NCBI RefSeq assembly: GCF_010907035.1
Contig: NZ_QUMK01000006.1
Location: 1-64,000 of the forward strand
Source: Rhodopseudomonas sp. BR0M22
Lineage (GTDB): Bacteria; Pseudomonadota; Alphaproteobacteria; Rhizobiales; Xanthobacteraceae
Length of the DNA: 64,000 bases
Reading direction: 5' to 3'
Positions 49,043 to 58,012 of the stretch are shown here, in pieces; position 1 is the first letter of the stretch; each line of letters starts with the position of its first letter. The notes beneath the pieces are model-generated. The model searched no databases, had not been told where the DNA came from, and saw only the letters and a list, made by a program, of their open reading frames with translations. Both the position numbers and the translations under genes were made by a program.

Positions 49043-50144
49043 CGGCTGCTTCCAATTGCCGGCGGTCGGCGTAGCGGGCGTAGACCGGGCTGTCGAGGAT
49101 TGCGGCCTCGAGGCCGTTCTCCAGCCCGCGCTGCATCAACAGCTCCATCGCCAGCGTCTGGGCTTCGCGGATCGGCAGTGGCGCGCTGCTGCGGACCTCG
49201 GGCAGTTGCTCGACAATCTCCAGCGCCCGCGCCAGCGTCTCCTTGTCGGTGCAGGCGGCCAGCAGTCCGTACAGCATGCCGTACAGCGCATCGAGCGACT
49301 TCGGCAGCAGCGCGGCGGTCTCCGGGCCCGGCCGCGCGGCGAGCAGCTTCAACACGTCAGTGCCGGCCTGGATCTCGCGCAGCACGCCGAAGAATTCCGC
49401 GGCATTCGCCGCACCGATCCGTCCCTGCACGAACAGCCGCTTGGCGTGCTCGGACAGGCCCGACTTCAGCACGTTGGAGATGTCCTCCCAGCCGCGCGGA
49501 CTGGCGCCGATCAGATGATCGCCGGCGAGCTGCGCCTGGGTATCGTCGAGCTTGTCGGGGCGGATCTTCAGATACGCCATCACCTCGGGCGCGAAGTCGT
49601 GGGTCATGGCGTGGCCGAGGAAAGCATCGATCGCGGTCTGGACGTTGAAGTGGAACATGCGGTCGGCGAGCGCGGTGCCCATGTCGTGGCTGATCGCGCC
49701 GTGGAAGCTGGCATTGCCGGCGGCGACCACCTGCCAACCATCGGGCAGGTGATAATTGCCGACGCGGCGATCGAGGATCAGCGAATAGGCCGAGATCTGC
49801 AGCCGTTGATCGGCGGCGGTGAGCTCGTCGAGAAACAGCACGCCCTCGGGCTGATCGTGCGACGGCAAAAACTCCGGCGGAAACCACACCGTCTTGGCGA
49901 GGTTCTCGTCGGCATAGATTGCGCCGCGGATATCGACCGGTTCGATCGTGGTGAGCCGGAGATCGATCAGCGGCACCTGATAATGCGCCGCAACCTGGCG
50001 GACGATCGACGACTTGCCGACCCCGCGGGTCCCCCACAGCATTGACGCGCGCCGCCGCAGCGTCGGCTCGGCATATTGCTCGATCAGCGCGGCCTTGGCG
50101 GCGGCGATCGAGACCGGGGGAATATTCATCGGGTTGCCGTGCAT
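49035..50144 (-). CDS. MoxR-type AAA+ ATPase (second system)
   Basis: A 369-aa AAA+ ATPase with Walker A GTRGVGKSS (about residues 38-46), Walker B VLFLDELTAAD and sensor AAGNASFHGA. It is distant from the first MoxR in this window (22235-23239) and partners the HExxH/VWA gene overlapping it. ATG 50144 was used; ATG 50129 (MNIPPVS) is possible. Confidence 0.87.
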   Translation of the reverse strand: MHGNPMNIPPVSIAAAKAALIEQYAEPTLRRRASMLWGTRGVGKSSIVRQVAAHYQVPLIDLRLTTIEPVDIRGAIYADENLAKTVWFPPEFLPSHDQPEGVLFLDELTAADQRLQISAYSLILDRRVGNYHLPDGWQVVAAGNASFHGAISHDMGTALADRMFHFNVQTAIDAFLGHAMTHDFAPEVMAYLKIRPDKLDDTQAQLAGDHLIGASPRGWEDISNVLKSGLSEHAKRLFVQGRIGAANAAEFFGVLREIQAGTDVLKLLAARPGPETAALLPKSLDALYGMLYGLLAACTDKETLARALEIVEQLPEVRSSAPLPIREAQTLAMELLMQRGLENGLEAAILDSPVYARYADRRQLEAADA

Positions 50145-50162
50145 CGATCGTGTCCTCGTTCG

Positions 50163-51206
50163 TCAGGTCGTCTGGGCATCCATCTGCGATCGCGCCGGCT
50201 CGGTCTCCGGCAGCCATGTCGCCTTCCAGCGCCGAGGCAGCGGCGGAATTTCCAGCGACGGCGTCTCGCGCATTCCGAACGCGCCGAACATCAATAGCGG
50301 CGGCGCGCCCATCAGCAGCAGGTTGAAGATCGAATCCTGAGGCACATCGACCAGCGTCAGGCTGGCGGCGCCGGCAATCAGGCCGCCGAAGAACAGCGTC
50401 GGGATCGAACGGCGGAACGTCACCTTCCAGCGCGCGCCGCGCAGCGTCTCGTAGTAAGCGGCTGGCGGCCGCGTCAACGTGCGGGCCAGATGCGCCACGG
50501 TCGTTTCCAACGCGGCTTCGACGCGGCGACTCCGCTCAGGTTCCTGGCCGCGCACCTTGATCTTGCCGGTGAAGCCGGCCTTGCTCTTGCGCAGCGGGGA
50601 CCACGCCCAGCCGATCATCGCCAGCAGATCCTCGGGCAGGGCCACGCCTTGCATGCGCGGGGTGATGTCGATCTCGGCCGGGTAACTGCGCACCTGCGCG
50701 GCGCGCAGCAACACGCGGAAACCGGCGATCTCCGCTTCGCCGCGCAGCAGTTCACGCCGCGCCGTGGCGCCGCCGTTCTGCGGGGTCTTGTTTGCGGTGA
50801 GGCGATAGCTCAGTGCGACGATCGTGCCTTCGACGGTCCTGAACTGCTGCTGCGGCAGCACCGGTTCGATCCTTTGCAGCAGAGACTCGATATCCTCGCC
50901 CTGGGTCTCGATCGTTGCCGTGAGGCCGTCTTGCAGCGTCAATGTCCGGGTCAGCAGGTGCTGGCTCGGATGAGAGCTGTCGAGTTGCAGCAGCTCCGTC
51001 GCATCGATGCCGCCGCGTCCGGCCTCGTCGTGCACCACCGGCTTGAAGAGTAGCCTCCGCGCGATGCGGTCGCTGGCGGCGAGATCGACCTGATAGCCGC
51101 GCCGCGTGAACGGCTGCACCAGCGAAAGGATTTCATGATGCGTGAGCGGCGGCGCCGTCGCGATCTCGGTCCCGGCCGACCTGGTCAGAAGCTGTGCGTA
51201 GTTCAT
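50163..51206 (-). CDS. Unrecognised membrane protein at the head of the MoxR/VWA operon
   Basis: A 347-aa protein I do not recognise. About the first 270 residues are soluble, with mixed alpha/beta character and several charged segments; two hydrophobic stretches follow (about 277-297 and 302-325), suggesting a cytoplasmic domain tethered to the membrane by a hairpin. It lies 18 bases before the MoxR start on the same strand, so a shared operon is likely. It could be an adaptor linking the ATPase to the membrane; this is speculative. Confidence 0.75.
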   Translation of the reverse strand: MNYAQLLTRSAGTEIATAPPLTHHEILSLVQPFTRRGYQVDLAASDRIARRLLFKPVVHDEAGRGGIDATELLQLDSSHPSQHLLTRTLTLQDGLTATIETQGEDIESLLQRIEPVLPQQQFRTVEGTIVALSYRLTANKTPQNGGATARRELLRGEAEIAGFRVLLRAAQVRSYPAEIDITPRMQGVALPEDLLAMIGWAWSPLRKSKAGFTGKIKVRGQEPERSRRVEAALETTVAHLARTLTRPPAAYYETLRGARWKVTFRRSIPTLFFGGLIAGAASLTLVDVPQDSIFNLLLMGAPPLLMFGAFGMRETPSLEIPPLPRRWKATWLPETEPARSQMDAQTT

Positions 51207-51388
51207 TCCGTCAGCAACCTCCGCAACTGAAGTCCTCGCGACTTAGCCTTGAAGGCCGGCTATGCCGCGAGTCACGCGTTCAAATCGATCGCGTCAGGTC
51301 TAGTTTCTTCAACTGCGAAGCGAAGGCAACTCACGCTATTGTTGATGGTGCATGGTTGGTGGAGTTACCTCGTGCATTCGCGGAGAAG

Positions 51389-52384
51389 TTAAGCCGATTG
51401 TGCGATCGTCGGTTTGCCGAAGTCGCTTGGCGGCACCTTCGCAAGGAATTGGTTGTATGAAGATACCACCTGTTCCAGCACTTCGAAGTGCGGGAAGGCG
51501 CCGGTGTCGAATCGCACGATGGTCCAGTTCGAACGGCCGGCGACGCGGCTCTTGTGACGGTAGTCGATGAAGTCGCCGCGCACGCCATGAGCCATCCACA
51601 CCGGCAGCCGGAGCTGTTCGTAGATGTGCAGGATGTCGGTGCTGAACATGAAGCCGGCGACGAAGTAGTACGGCGCGTGGCGCGCGCCGGGCTGATGCGT
51701 GGTGGCGTAGTCGTAATCCACCATCGGCTCGTCGATGTCCTTCGAGCCCCACGCCTTCTCAAGGAATTTGCGGATCACCGGCCGTGCCGTGAGCATCTTG
51801 AAGAAGCCGCGGTCCCACAGTTTGACGCGCAGGACGTCGATGATCCAGGAGCGGCCACGGGTGCCGGGCGTGCGCGCGTCGCGGGCCCGTCCTTCGAAGC
51901 CGGTCGGACTGATGAACCCCAGCGAGCGAAACGCCTGCGGAGTCTCGGTGGCGGCGCGGGCGAGGAATTCGCTGCCGAGCGACAGCGCCAGCGCGTCGAT
52001 CGGCTGCTCGCCGCGCAGGCGCCGGATCTGTTCGACGGCAGCGTGAACCGCGTCGGTCATCATCCGCGCGGTGTATTCGCGGTCGTCGCGATCGGACTGC
52101 CCGAAACCCGGAAGGTCGATCGCGTAGACCGGGCGAGACTGCGCGTAGTAGTCGTACAGCGGCTTGACCTCGTAGGCCGAGCCGGCGGCGTTGATGCTGT
52201 GGATCAGCAGCAGCGGCGTGGTGTCGCCATCGGCTGGCGCGGTGCCGTCCGCATAGACGGCGAACCGGCCGACGACGCTTGTGATGTCGGTGCGCGTGCC
52301 GGCCACCGGATTGGCGAGGCTTCCGCGTGCATGGTGCTGCCCGATGGCAACTGTGTCGATTGCTTGCCCGCTGACCAACGGCAT
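51389..52384 (-). CDS. Alpha/beta hydrolase
   Basis: A 331-aa alpha/beta hydrolase. The nucleophile Ser is in ALSLGSE, the acid is probably Asp in HGVRGDFID, and the His is in FPHFEVLEQ; an oxyanion HSINAAGSA motif precedes. ATG 52384 was chosen because the upstream open frame has no family character. It lies downstream of mlrC on the same strand, with a 222-base gap. Confidence 0.87.
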   Translation of the reverse strand: MPLVSGQAIDTVAIGQHHARGSLANPVAGTRTDITSVVGRFAVYADGTAPADGDTTPLLLIHSINAAGSAYEVKPLYDYYAQSRPVYAIDLPGFGQSDRDDREYTARMMTDAVHAAVEQIRRLRGEQPIDALALSLGSEFLARAATETPQAFRSLGFISPTGFEGRARDARTPGTRGRSWIIDVLRVKLWDRGFFKMLTARPVIRKFLEKAWGSKDIDEPMVDYDYATTHQPGARHAPYYFVAGFMFSTDILHIYEQLRLPVWMAHGVRGDFIDYRHKSRVAGRSNWTIVRFDTGAFPHFEVLEQVVSSYNQFLAKVPPSDFGKPTIAQSA

Positions 52385-52606
52385 TGCGACCTCTCTTCGA
52401 TTTGAGCGAACTGTCGAGCCAATCGCGTCAAACCGCGAAGGTTCCACGTTTCGCGTGCTTCTCACGAGTCGCGCAGAAGAATGGTAGTCACGTACATGTA
52501 AGCGCGTAACGATCGACTCGTCAGCGCATGATAATCCCATCGCCGGCTGGTGCGATAACGAGGGCGCAGCGTCAGCGTCGATTGACGTCAGTATGCCGGC
52601 GAGTTG

Positions 52607-54112
52607 TTAGTTCGTTTCTGCGAACGGTTGTCCATTCGGCTTGACACGGACACCCGGTCGCAGTCGCTTCCAAGGCAGCGCTGCGGTGTCGGCGGGCATT
52701 GCGCCCGGCGCGGCGCAGATCAACAGCCGCTCCGCAATCGGCTGAAAATCGGCGCGGAAATGTACCGAGCTCTTCACCACCAGGATGGCCTGCGCGGTCG
52801 GCTCGATGCCGACATAACGGTACATCGCCTGATCGGCGAGCTGTGCCTTGTGCGAGGCGACCACCACGCGCACGCCGCCGATCCGCAGGCAGGCCGACGG
52901 GCCCATTTCCATCTCGCGTCCGCCGAAATACGGGCCGGGTGCGATGAAGCGGCCGTCTGAAAGCTGTTCGACAACGAAGATCTCTTCGAACGGCGCGTCT
53001 CCGGGAATGCCCGACTTGCCGCCGAGCGCCAGCGAGATCATCGCGCCGACGCCTGCCGCATGTGCGGCCTTGGCGGCGTCGGGATCGAAGATCACGCCGA
53101 TCGCGGCACCCTTCGCGTTGTTGCGCACCAGCGCGCGCAGCATGCCGGTGGTGTCGGAATCTCCGCCGGCGCCGGGATTGTCCTGGGTATCGGAGATGAT
53201 GATCGGCTTCGCCGCGGAGCGCGCCAGTTCGATCGCGTACTTTACGCCTTCGTCGGGCGTGTAGATCTTGCCGTCGAAATCGTCCTCGTGGCCGGTCACC
53301 AGCGCCGCCACCGCATCTGCCGCCGCATCGGCATCGGCCTGGGTGCGGCCATAGGCGAAGACGGATGCGCCGCAGTCGGGGAAGTCCGCAGCCGGAAAGC
53401 CTGGCGCAAACGACAGCGTCGGCACCGCTTCGCTCTGCATCGCCGCGAGTTTGTCGTAGATGCCTTTGGTTGGCTGGTCGAACGTGCACTGCCACGAGAT
53501 CGGGATCAGGAACGGCAACTGGCGAAACGCCTTGGCGAACTTCTGGCCGCTCGACAGCAGCAGCGCCAGATGCTCGGCGGAGGCGCGGCCGGTGTCGGCC
53601 ATATCGACGTGCGGATAGGTGCGATAGGCGATCAGTGCGTCGGCATGTTCGATCATCTGCGGTGTCACGTTGGCGTGCAGGTCGAGGCTGACCACCAGCG
53701 GCAGGTCCGGCCCGATCACCTTGCGAACCCGTGCGAGGATTTCGCCTTCGCCGTCGTCGAGATGTTCGGTCACCATCGCGCCGTGGAGATCGAGATACAC
53801 CGCATCGAGGTGGCCGGCGCTTTTGATGCCGTCGATCATGATCGTCACGACGCGTTCGAACGCATCTTCGGTGACGTGCGCCGATGGGCTGGCGCCGCAG
53901 GCGATCGTCGGAATCAGCTGCCAGCCTTTGGCCTCGGCCGCGTCCACGAAGCCGGCGAGCCCGACATTGATGCCACGCATCACCTTCAGCACATCGGCGC
54001 CGATCGTCATCGCCGGCCACCCGCCGCCGTGCACGAACGCCTCCCAGGTCGCCTTGGTGGGCGCAAAGGTGTTGGTCTCGTGCAGGAATCCGCCGACGGC
54101 GATACGGGTCAT
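52607..54112 (-). CDS. M81 family metallopeptidase (MlrC/microcystinase C-like)
   Basis: A 501-aa zinc enzyme of the MlrC family. Metal-binding motifs include GGFLHETNTF at the start, DLHGAM and SLDLHANV, and the long C-terminal domain (GPYFGGREMEMGP) is present. MlrC of sphingomonads cleaves linearised microcystin; relatives elsewhere probably handle other small peptides, and no mlrA or mlrB is seen here. It lies next to a peptide ABC importer and an M20 peptidase. Confidence 0.88.
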   Translation of the reverse strand: MTRIAVGGFLHETNTFAPTKATWEAFVHGGGWPAMTIGADVLKVMRGINVGLAGFVDAAEAKGWQLIPTIACGASPSAHVTEDAFERVVTIMIDGIKSAGHLDAVYLDLHGAMVTEHLDDGEGEILARVRKVIGPDLPLVVSLDLHANVTPQMIEHADALIAYRTYPHVDMADTGRASAEHLALLLSSGQKFAKAFRQLPFLIPISWQCTFDQPTKGIYDKLAAMQSEAVPTLSFAPGFPAADFPDCGASVFAYGRTQADADAAADAVAALVTGHEDDFDGKIYTPDEGVKYAIELARSAAKPIIISDTQDNPGAGGDSDTTGMLRALVRNNAKGAAIGVIFDPDAAKAAHAAGVGAMISLALGGKSGIPGDAPFEEIFVVEQLSDGRFIAPGPYFGGREMEMGPSACLRIGGVRVVVASHKAQLADQAMYRYVGIEPTAQAILVVKSSVHFRADFQPIAERLLICAAPGAMPADTAALPWKRLRPGVRVKPNGQPFAETN

Positions 54113-54129
54113 GGTTGTTTCTCTTGATG

Positions 54130-54226
54130 CGTCATTCCGGGGCGCGCGGAGCGCGAACCCGGAATCTCGACGTTGTTAGGAAAGGAGATTCCGGGTTCGC
54201 GAGCTGCGCTCGCGCCCCGGAATGAC
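54130..54226. repeat. Extragenic palindromic element, double copy
   Basis: CGTCATTCCGGGGCGCGCGGAGCGCGAACCCGGAATC is mirrored by GATTCCGGGTTCGCGAGCTGCGCTCGCGCCCCGGAATGAC. Nearly the same arms are at 583, 9337 and 9710. It separates mlrC from the ABC ATPase gene. Confidence 0.72.
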
Positions 54227-54241
54227 TGGAGAAGGGAAGTC

Positions 54242-55894
54242 TCAACTCACCGCCGCCTGCGGCGCCTCGTGGACCGGCCGGAAATTGGCGAAATCCCAGT
54301 CGCGGCCGGGGGCGGCTTCGAGCAGTTGGCGGGTATAGGCTTGTTTCGGATGGGTCAGCACCTCGGCGGCCGGGCCCTGTTCGACGACACGGCCTTTCTC
54401 CATCACCGCGACGTCGTCGCAGATCTGCGCGGCGACGCGAAGGTCGTGGGTGATGAACAACAGCGCGATGCCGAGCCGGCTCTGGATCTCATCGAGCAGC
54501 TTCAGCACCTGTGCCTGCACCGAGACGTCGAGCGCCGACACCGCTTCATCCGCAACCAGCACGTCAGGGTCGAGTGCCAGCGCGCGGGCGATCGCGATGC
54601 GCTGGCGCTGGCCGCCGGAGAACTGATGCGGGAAGCGGTCGATCGCGTCGGGCGGCAGATGCACCAGTTCGAGTAGTTGCCGTGCTTTCTCGAGCGCCTG
54701 AGCGCGCGGCATGCCGTAATTGATCGGCCCCTCGGCGATGCTCTCGCCAACGCTGACGCGGGGATTGAGCGAGCGATAGGGGTCCTGAAACACGATCTGG
54801 ATCTTCTTGCGGTGCGGCCGGAGCAGCCTTCGCGACAGCTCCGAGATCTCCCGCCCGGCGAGCCGGATGCCGCCGGAGGTCGGATCGATCAGGCGGACGA
54901 TGCAGCGCGCGACAGTCGATTTGCCCGAACCGCTTTCGCCGACGATGCCCAGAGTACGGCCCTTGTGCAGCGTCAGCGTCACGTTCTGCGCCGCGACCAC
55001 TTCGCGCTGGCGGCCGAGTAAGGAGCGCTCGCGATACACCTTGCCGAGTTCGTTGGCTTCGAGCACCACCGACAGTGCCTGCGGCGCACGCGGCGCGCGG
55101 GGCACCAGGCTCGGCACCGCCGACAGCAGGTTACGGGTGTAGTCCATCTGCGGGCGGCGCAGCACCGCGTCGAGCTGCCCGGTTTCGATCAGCCGGCCGT
55201 GGCGCATCACCGCGACGCGGTCTGCGATCTCGGCGACCACGCCCATGTCGTGGGTGATGAACAGGACTGCGGTGCCGTGAACCTGCTGCAGTTCGCGAAT
55301 CAAGGTCAGAATCTGCTTCTGCGTTGTGACGTCGAGCGCGGTGGTCGGCTCGTCGGCGATCAGCAGCTTGGGCTCTAGCACCAGTGCCATCGCGATCATG
55401 ATACGCTGGCGCTGGCCGCCGGAGAGGCGGTGCGGATAGGACGCGAAGATCCGCTCCACCTCGGGCAGCCGAACCTGCTCCATCATGGCGAGGATGCGAC
55501 GGCGGCGCTCGCGCGCCGGCAGGTCGGTGTGGAAGCGCAACACTTCGTCGATCTGCTTGCCGACCGGCACCACCGGATTGAGCGCGGTCATCGGCTCCTG
55601 GAAGATCATCGCCATCTGCGAGGCGCGGAGCTGGCGCAGCCGGCGCTCGCTGGCGGCGAGGACGTTCTCGCCGGCGAGCCGGATTTCGCCGCCGGCGGCG
55701 TGCAGCGCGCCCTTCGGCAGCAGTCCCATGGTGGCGAGCGACGTCACCGATTTGCCCGAGCCGCTCTCACCGACCAGGCACATCGTTTCGCCGGCGCCGA
55801 CTGTGAGCGAGATGCCGTCGATCACCTTGTCGCCGTTGCCGCTCTTGCCGAGCCGGACCACGAGATTTTCGATTTCGAGGACGTTATCGGTCAT
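54242..55894 (-). CDS. Peptide ABC transporter, fused double ATPase
   Basis: A 550-aa fusion of two ABC ATPase modules (about 1-265 and 285-545), equivalent to separate DppD and DppF subunits. Each module has its own GESGSGKS Walker A and signature (LSGGQRQRIMIA; FSGGQRQRIAIA), so both sites should hydrolyse ATP. It is the third gene of the importer after two permeases. Confidence 0.93.
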   Translation of the reverse strand: MTDNVLEIENLVVRLGKSGNGDKVIDGISLTVGAGETMCLVGESGSGKSVTSLATMGLLPKGALHAAGGEIRLAGENVLAASERRLRQLRASQMAMIFQEPMTALNPVVPVGKQIDEVLRFHTDLPARERRRRILAMMEQVRLPEVERIFASYPHRLSGGQRQRIMIAMALVLEPKLLIADEPTTALDVTTQKQILTLIRELQQVHGTAVLFITHDMGVVAEIADRVAVMRHGRLIETGQLDAVLRRPQMDYTRNLLSAVPSLVPRAPRAPQALSVVLEANELGKVYRERSLLGRQREVVAAQNVTLTLHKGRTLGIVGESGSGKSTVARCIVRLIDPTSGGIRLAGREISELSRRLLRPHRKKIQIVFQDPYRSLNPRVSVGESIAEGPINYGMPRAQALEKARQLLELVHLPPDAIDRFPHQFSGGQRQRIAIARALALDPDVLVADEAVSALDVSVQAQVLKLLDEIQSRLGIALLFITHDLRVAAQICDDVAVMEKGRVVEQGPAAEVLTHPKQAYTRQLLEAAPGRDWDFANFRPVHEAPQAAVS

Positions 55895-55925
55895 GTCGGG
55901 CTCCGCAGTCTGGTACGGCGCGCTC

Positions 55926-55949
55926 CCTCTCCCCGCGTGCGGGGAGAGG
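55926..55949. repeat. Short palindrome CCTCTCCCCGC/GCGGGGAGAGG
   Basis: Perfect 11-bp arms around GT, between the ATPase and the DppC-type permease genes. It may shape differential mRNA stability within the operon. Confidence 0.7.
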
Positions 55950-56002
55950 TGAGGTCGGTGCGCGTTGTGGGGCTGAGAGAGCAGAGATGATGAGCTGCCT
56001 CT

Positions 56003-56893
56003 TCATCGCGAACCCTCGCGCTGTTTCATCCGCGGGTCGAGCGCGTCGCGGGCGGCGTCGCCGATCAGGTTGACCGATAGGATCGCGATCGACAGCAGCA
56101 GGCCCGGCCAGAAGATCAGCATCGGCTTGATCTGGAACACCGCCCGGCCTTCGGCCATGATGTTGCCCCAGGTCGGCGTCTCCGGGCTGATACCGGCGCC
56201 GAGGAACGACAGGATCGCCTCGGTGAGGATCGCCGAGGCGGCGATGTAGGTGCCCTGCACGATCAGCGGCGCAACCGTATTCGGCATCAGGTGCCGCCAC
56301 ATGATCTTCGGCAGGCTGGAGCCGAGCGAGATCGCCGCCTCGACATAGGGCTCCTCGCGGGCGGTCAGAACGACCGAGCGTACCAGCCGTGCCACCCGCG
56401 GAATTTCCGGAATCGTGATCGCGATCAACACCGTCGTGAGACTTGCGCCGGACAACGACACCACTGCGATCGCGAGCAGGACGCTGGGAATCGCCATCAG
56501 GCCGTCCATGATCCGCATCATCACCGCGTCGACCCAGCGGAAGAAGCCGGCGATCAGGCCGATGACGAGGCCGATCGCGATCGCGAAGACTGCCGAACCG
56601 ATGCCGATCAGAAGAGACACCCGCCCACCATAGATGATGCGCGACAGCAGATCGCGGCCGTAGGCGTCGGTGCCGAGCAGGAACTCGGCGCTCGGCGGTT
56701 TCAGCCGCAGCGCCGGCGCGAGAGTGATCGGATCGTGCGGCGCCAGCCACGGCGCGAAGATCGCCATCAACACGATCAGCGTCAGGCAAATCGTTGCCGC
56801 AGCGATAATCGGGGTCGAGAGCAGGAAGCCGAGGCGCGGGCGCATCGGCCGCGGCACAGGAAGGGTCGGTTCGGGCATGGTATCGATAGCCAT
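56003..56893 (-). CDS. Peptide ABC transporter permease (DppC-type)
   Basis: A 296-aa inner-membrane permease with an N-terminal helix (about 30-50), the conserved LLGTDAYGRDLLSRIIYGGR periplasmic motif of DppC/OppC, and five further helices; the EAA loop (EAILSFLGAGI) contacts the ATPase. It follows the DppB-type gene by 13 bases. Confidence 0.92.
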   Translation of the reverse strand: MAIDTMPEPTLPVPRPMRPRLGFLLSTPIIAAATICLTLIVLMAIFAPWLAPHDPITLAPALRLKPPSAEFLLGTDAYGRDLLSRIIYGGRVSLLIGIGSAVFAIAIGLVIGLIAGFFRWVDAVMMRIMDGLMAIPSVLLAIAVVSLSGASLTTVLIAITIPEIPRVARLVRSVVLTAREEPYVEAAISLGSSLPKIMWRHLMPNTVAPLIVQGTYIAASAILTEAILSFLGAGISPETPTWGNIMAEGRAVFQIKPMLIFWPGLLLSIAILSVNLIGDAARDALDPRMKQREGSR

Positions 56894-56906
56894 GGTGCGC
56901 GCGCCC

Positions 56907-57848
56907 TCAGTACCGGATACGGGGATCGAGCAGCGTGTAGGCCAGATCGATCAGCAGATTGACGCCGACATAGATACCCGAGGTCAACAGGATCATGCCC
57001 TGGATCACCGGGTAGTCGCGTGCCAGCACCGCGTCGACCGTGAGGCGGCCGATGCCGGGCAGGTTGAAGACGCTTTCGGTGACGACGACGCCGGAGATCA
57101 GCAGCGCGAAGCCGGTGCCGATCACGGTGATCACCGGCACCGCGGCGTTGCGCAGCGCATGGCGCAGCAGCACCCGGCTTTCGGTGATGCCCTTGGCGCG
57201 CGCGGTGCGGACATAGTCCTCGCCGAGCACGTCGAGCATCGCGGCGCGTGTCATCCGGGCGATCAGCGCAATGTAGATGAAGGATAGCGTCAGCGTCGGC
57301 AGCACCAGCCGCTCGACGAACGGTCCCAGGCCGCGCGACAGCGATCGGAAGCCCTGCACTGGAAACCAGCGCAGCTCGATCGCAAACACCTGGATCAGCA
57401 CATAGCCGATCACGAACACCGGCACCGAGAAGCCGATCACCGACAGCCCCATCACGCAGCGGTCGATCCAGGTGCCGTGTTTCCAGGCGGCAACGACGCC
57501 GAGCGGGACGGCGACGATCACGGACACCACGATGGTCGCCAGCGCCACCGTGATGGTCGGCTCGATGCGCTGGCCGATCATCTTCAATACTGGCACCTGC
57601 GAAATCAGCGAGACGCCGAGGTCGCCGTGCAGCAATCGGCCGATCCAGGTGAAGAACTGCACGTAGAGCGGCTCGTTCAGTCCGAGCGTGGCGCGGATGC
57701 GCATCAATTGTTCAGGGGTGGCGCTGTCTCCGGCAATGATCGCGGCCGGATCGCCCGGCGTCAGCCGAAGCAGCAGGAAAACGAATAGAGCGACCACGCC
57801 CATCACCGGGATGGCCGCCAGTACACGGCGGATCAGATAGCCGAGCAT
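56907..57848 (-). CDS. Peptide ABC transporter permease (DppB-type)
   Basis: A 313-aa inner-membrane permease starting MLGYLIRRVLAAIPVM, with six helices, the LRLTPGDPA motif near residue 28 and the EAA-type RAKGI loop. First permease of the importer; only 13 bases separate it from the DppC-type gene. Confidence 0.92.
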   Translation of the reverse strand: MLGYLIRRVLAAIPVMGVVALFVFLLLRLTPGDPAAIIAGDSATPEQLMRIRATLGLNEPLYVQFFTWIGRLLHGDLGVSLISQVPVLKMIGQRIEPTITVALATIVVSVIVAVPLGVVAAWKHGTWIDRCVMGLSVIGFSVPVFVIGYVLIQVFAIELRWFPVQGFRSLSRGLGPFVERLVLPTLTLSFIYIALIARMTRAAMLDVLGEDYVRTARAKGITESRVLLRHALRNAAVPVITVIGTGFALLISGVVVTESVFNLPGIGRLTVDAVLARDYPVIQGMILLTSGIYVGVNLLIDLAYTLLDPRIRY

Positions 57849-58012
57849 CGGCGCTCCATCATGGATTTGGATCGACGATTAGCGAAACTTATCTCGTAGA
57901 TGCGGTTCGTCATAATCACCTGCGCTGCGGCGGCCGAAAGCTGACCACGAAGTTCAGCAAGTCCCGTGCCAGCGCTGCGAGTTCGCGCGAAGCGCCGGAC
58001 ACAGGCCCGCGT

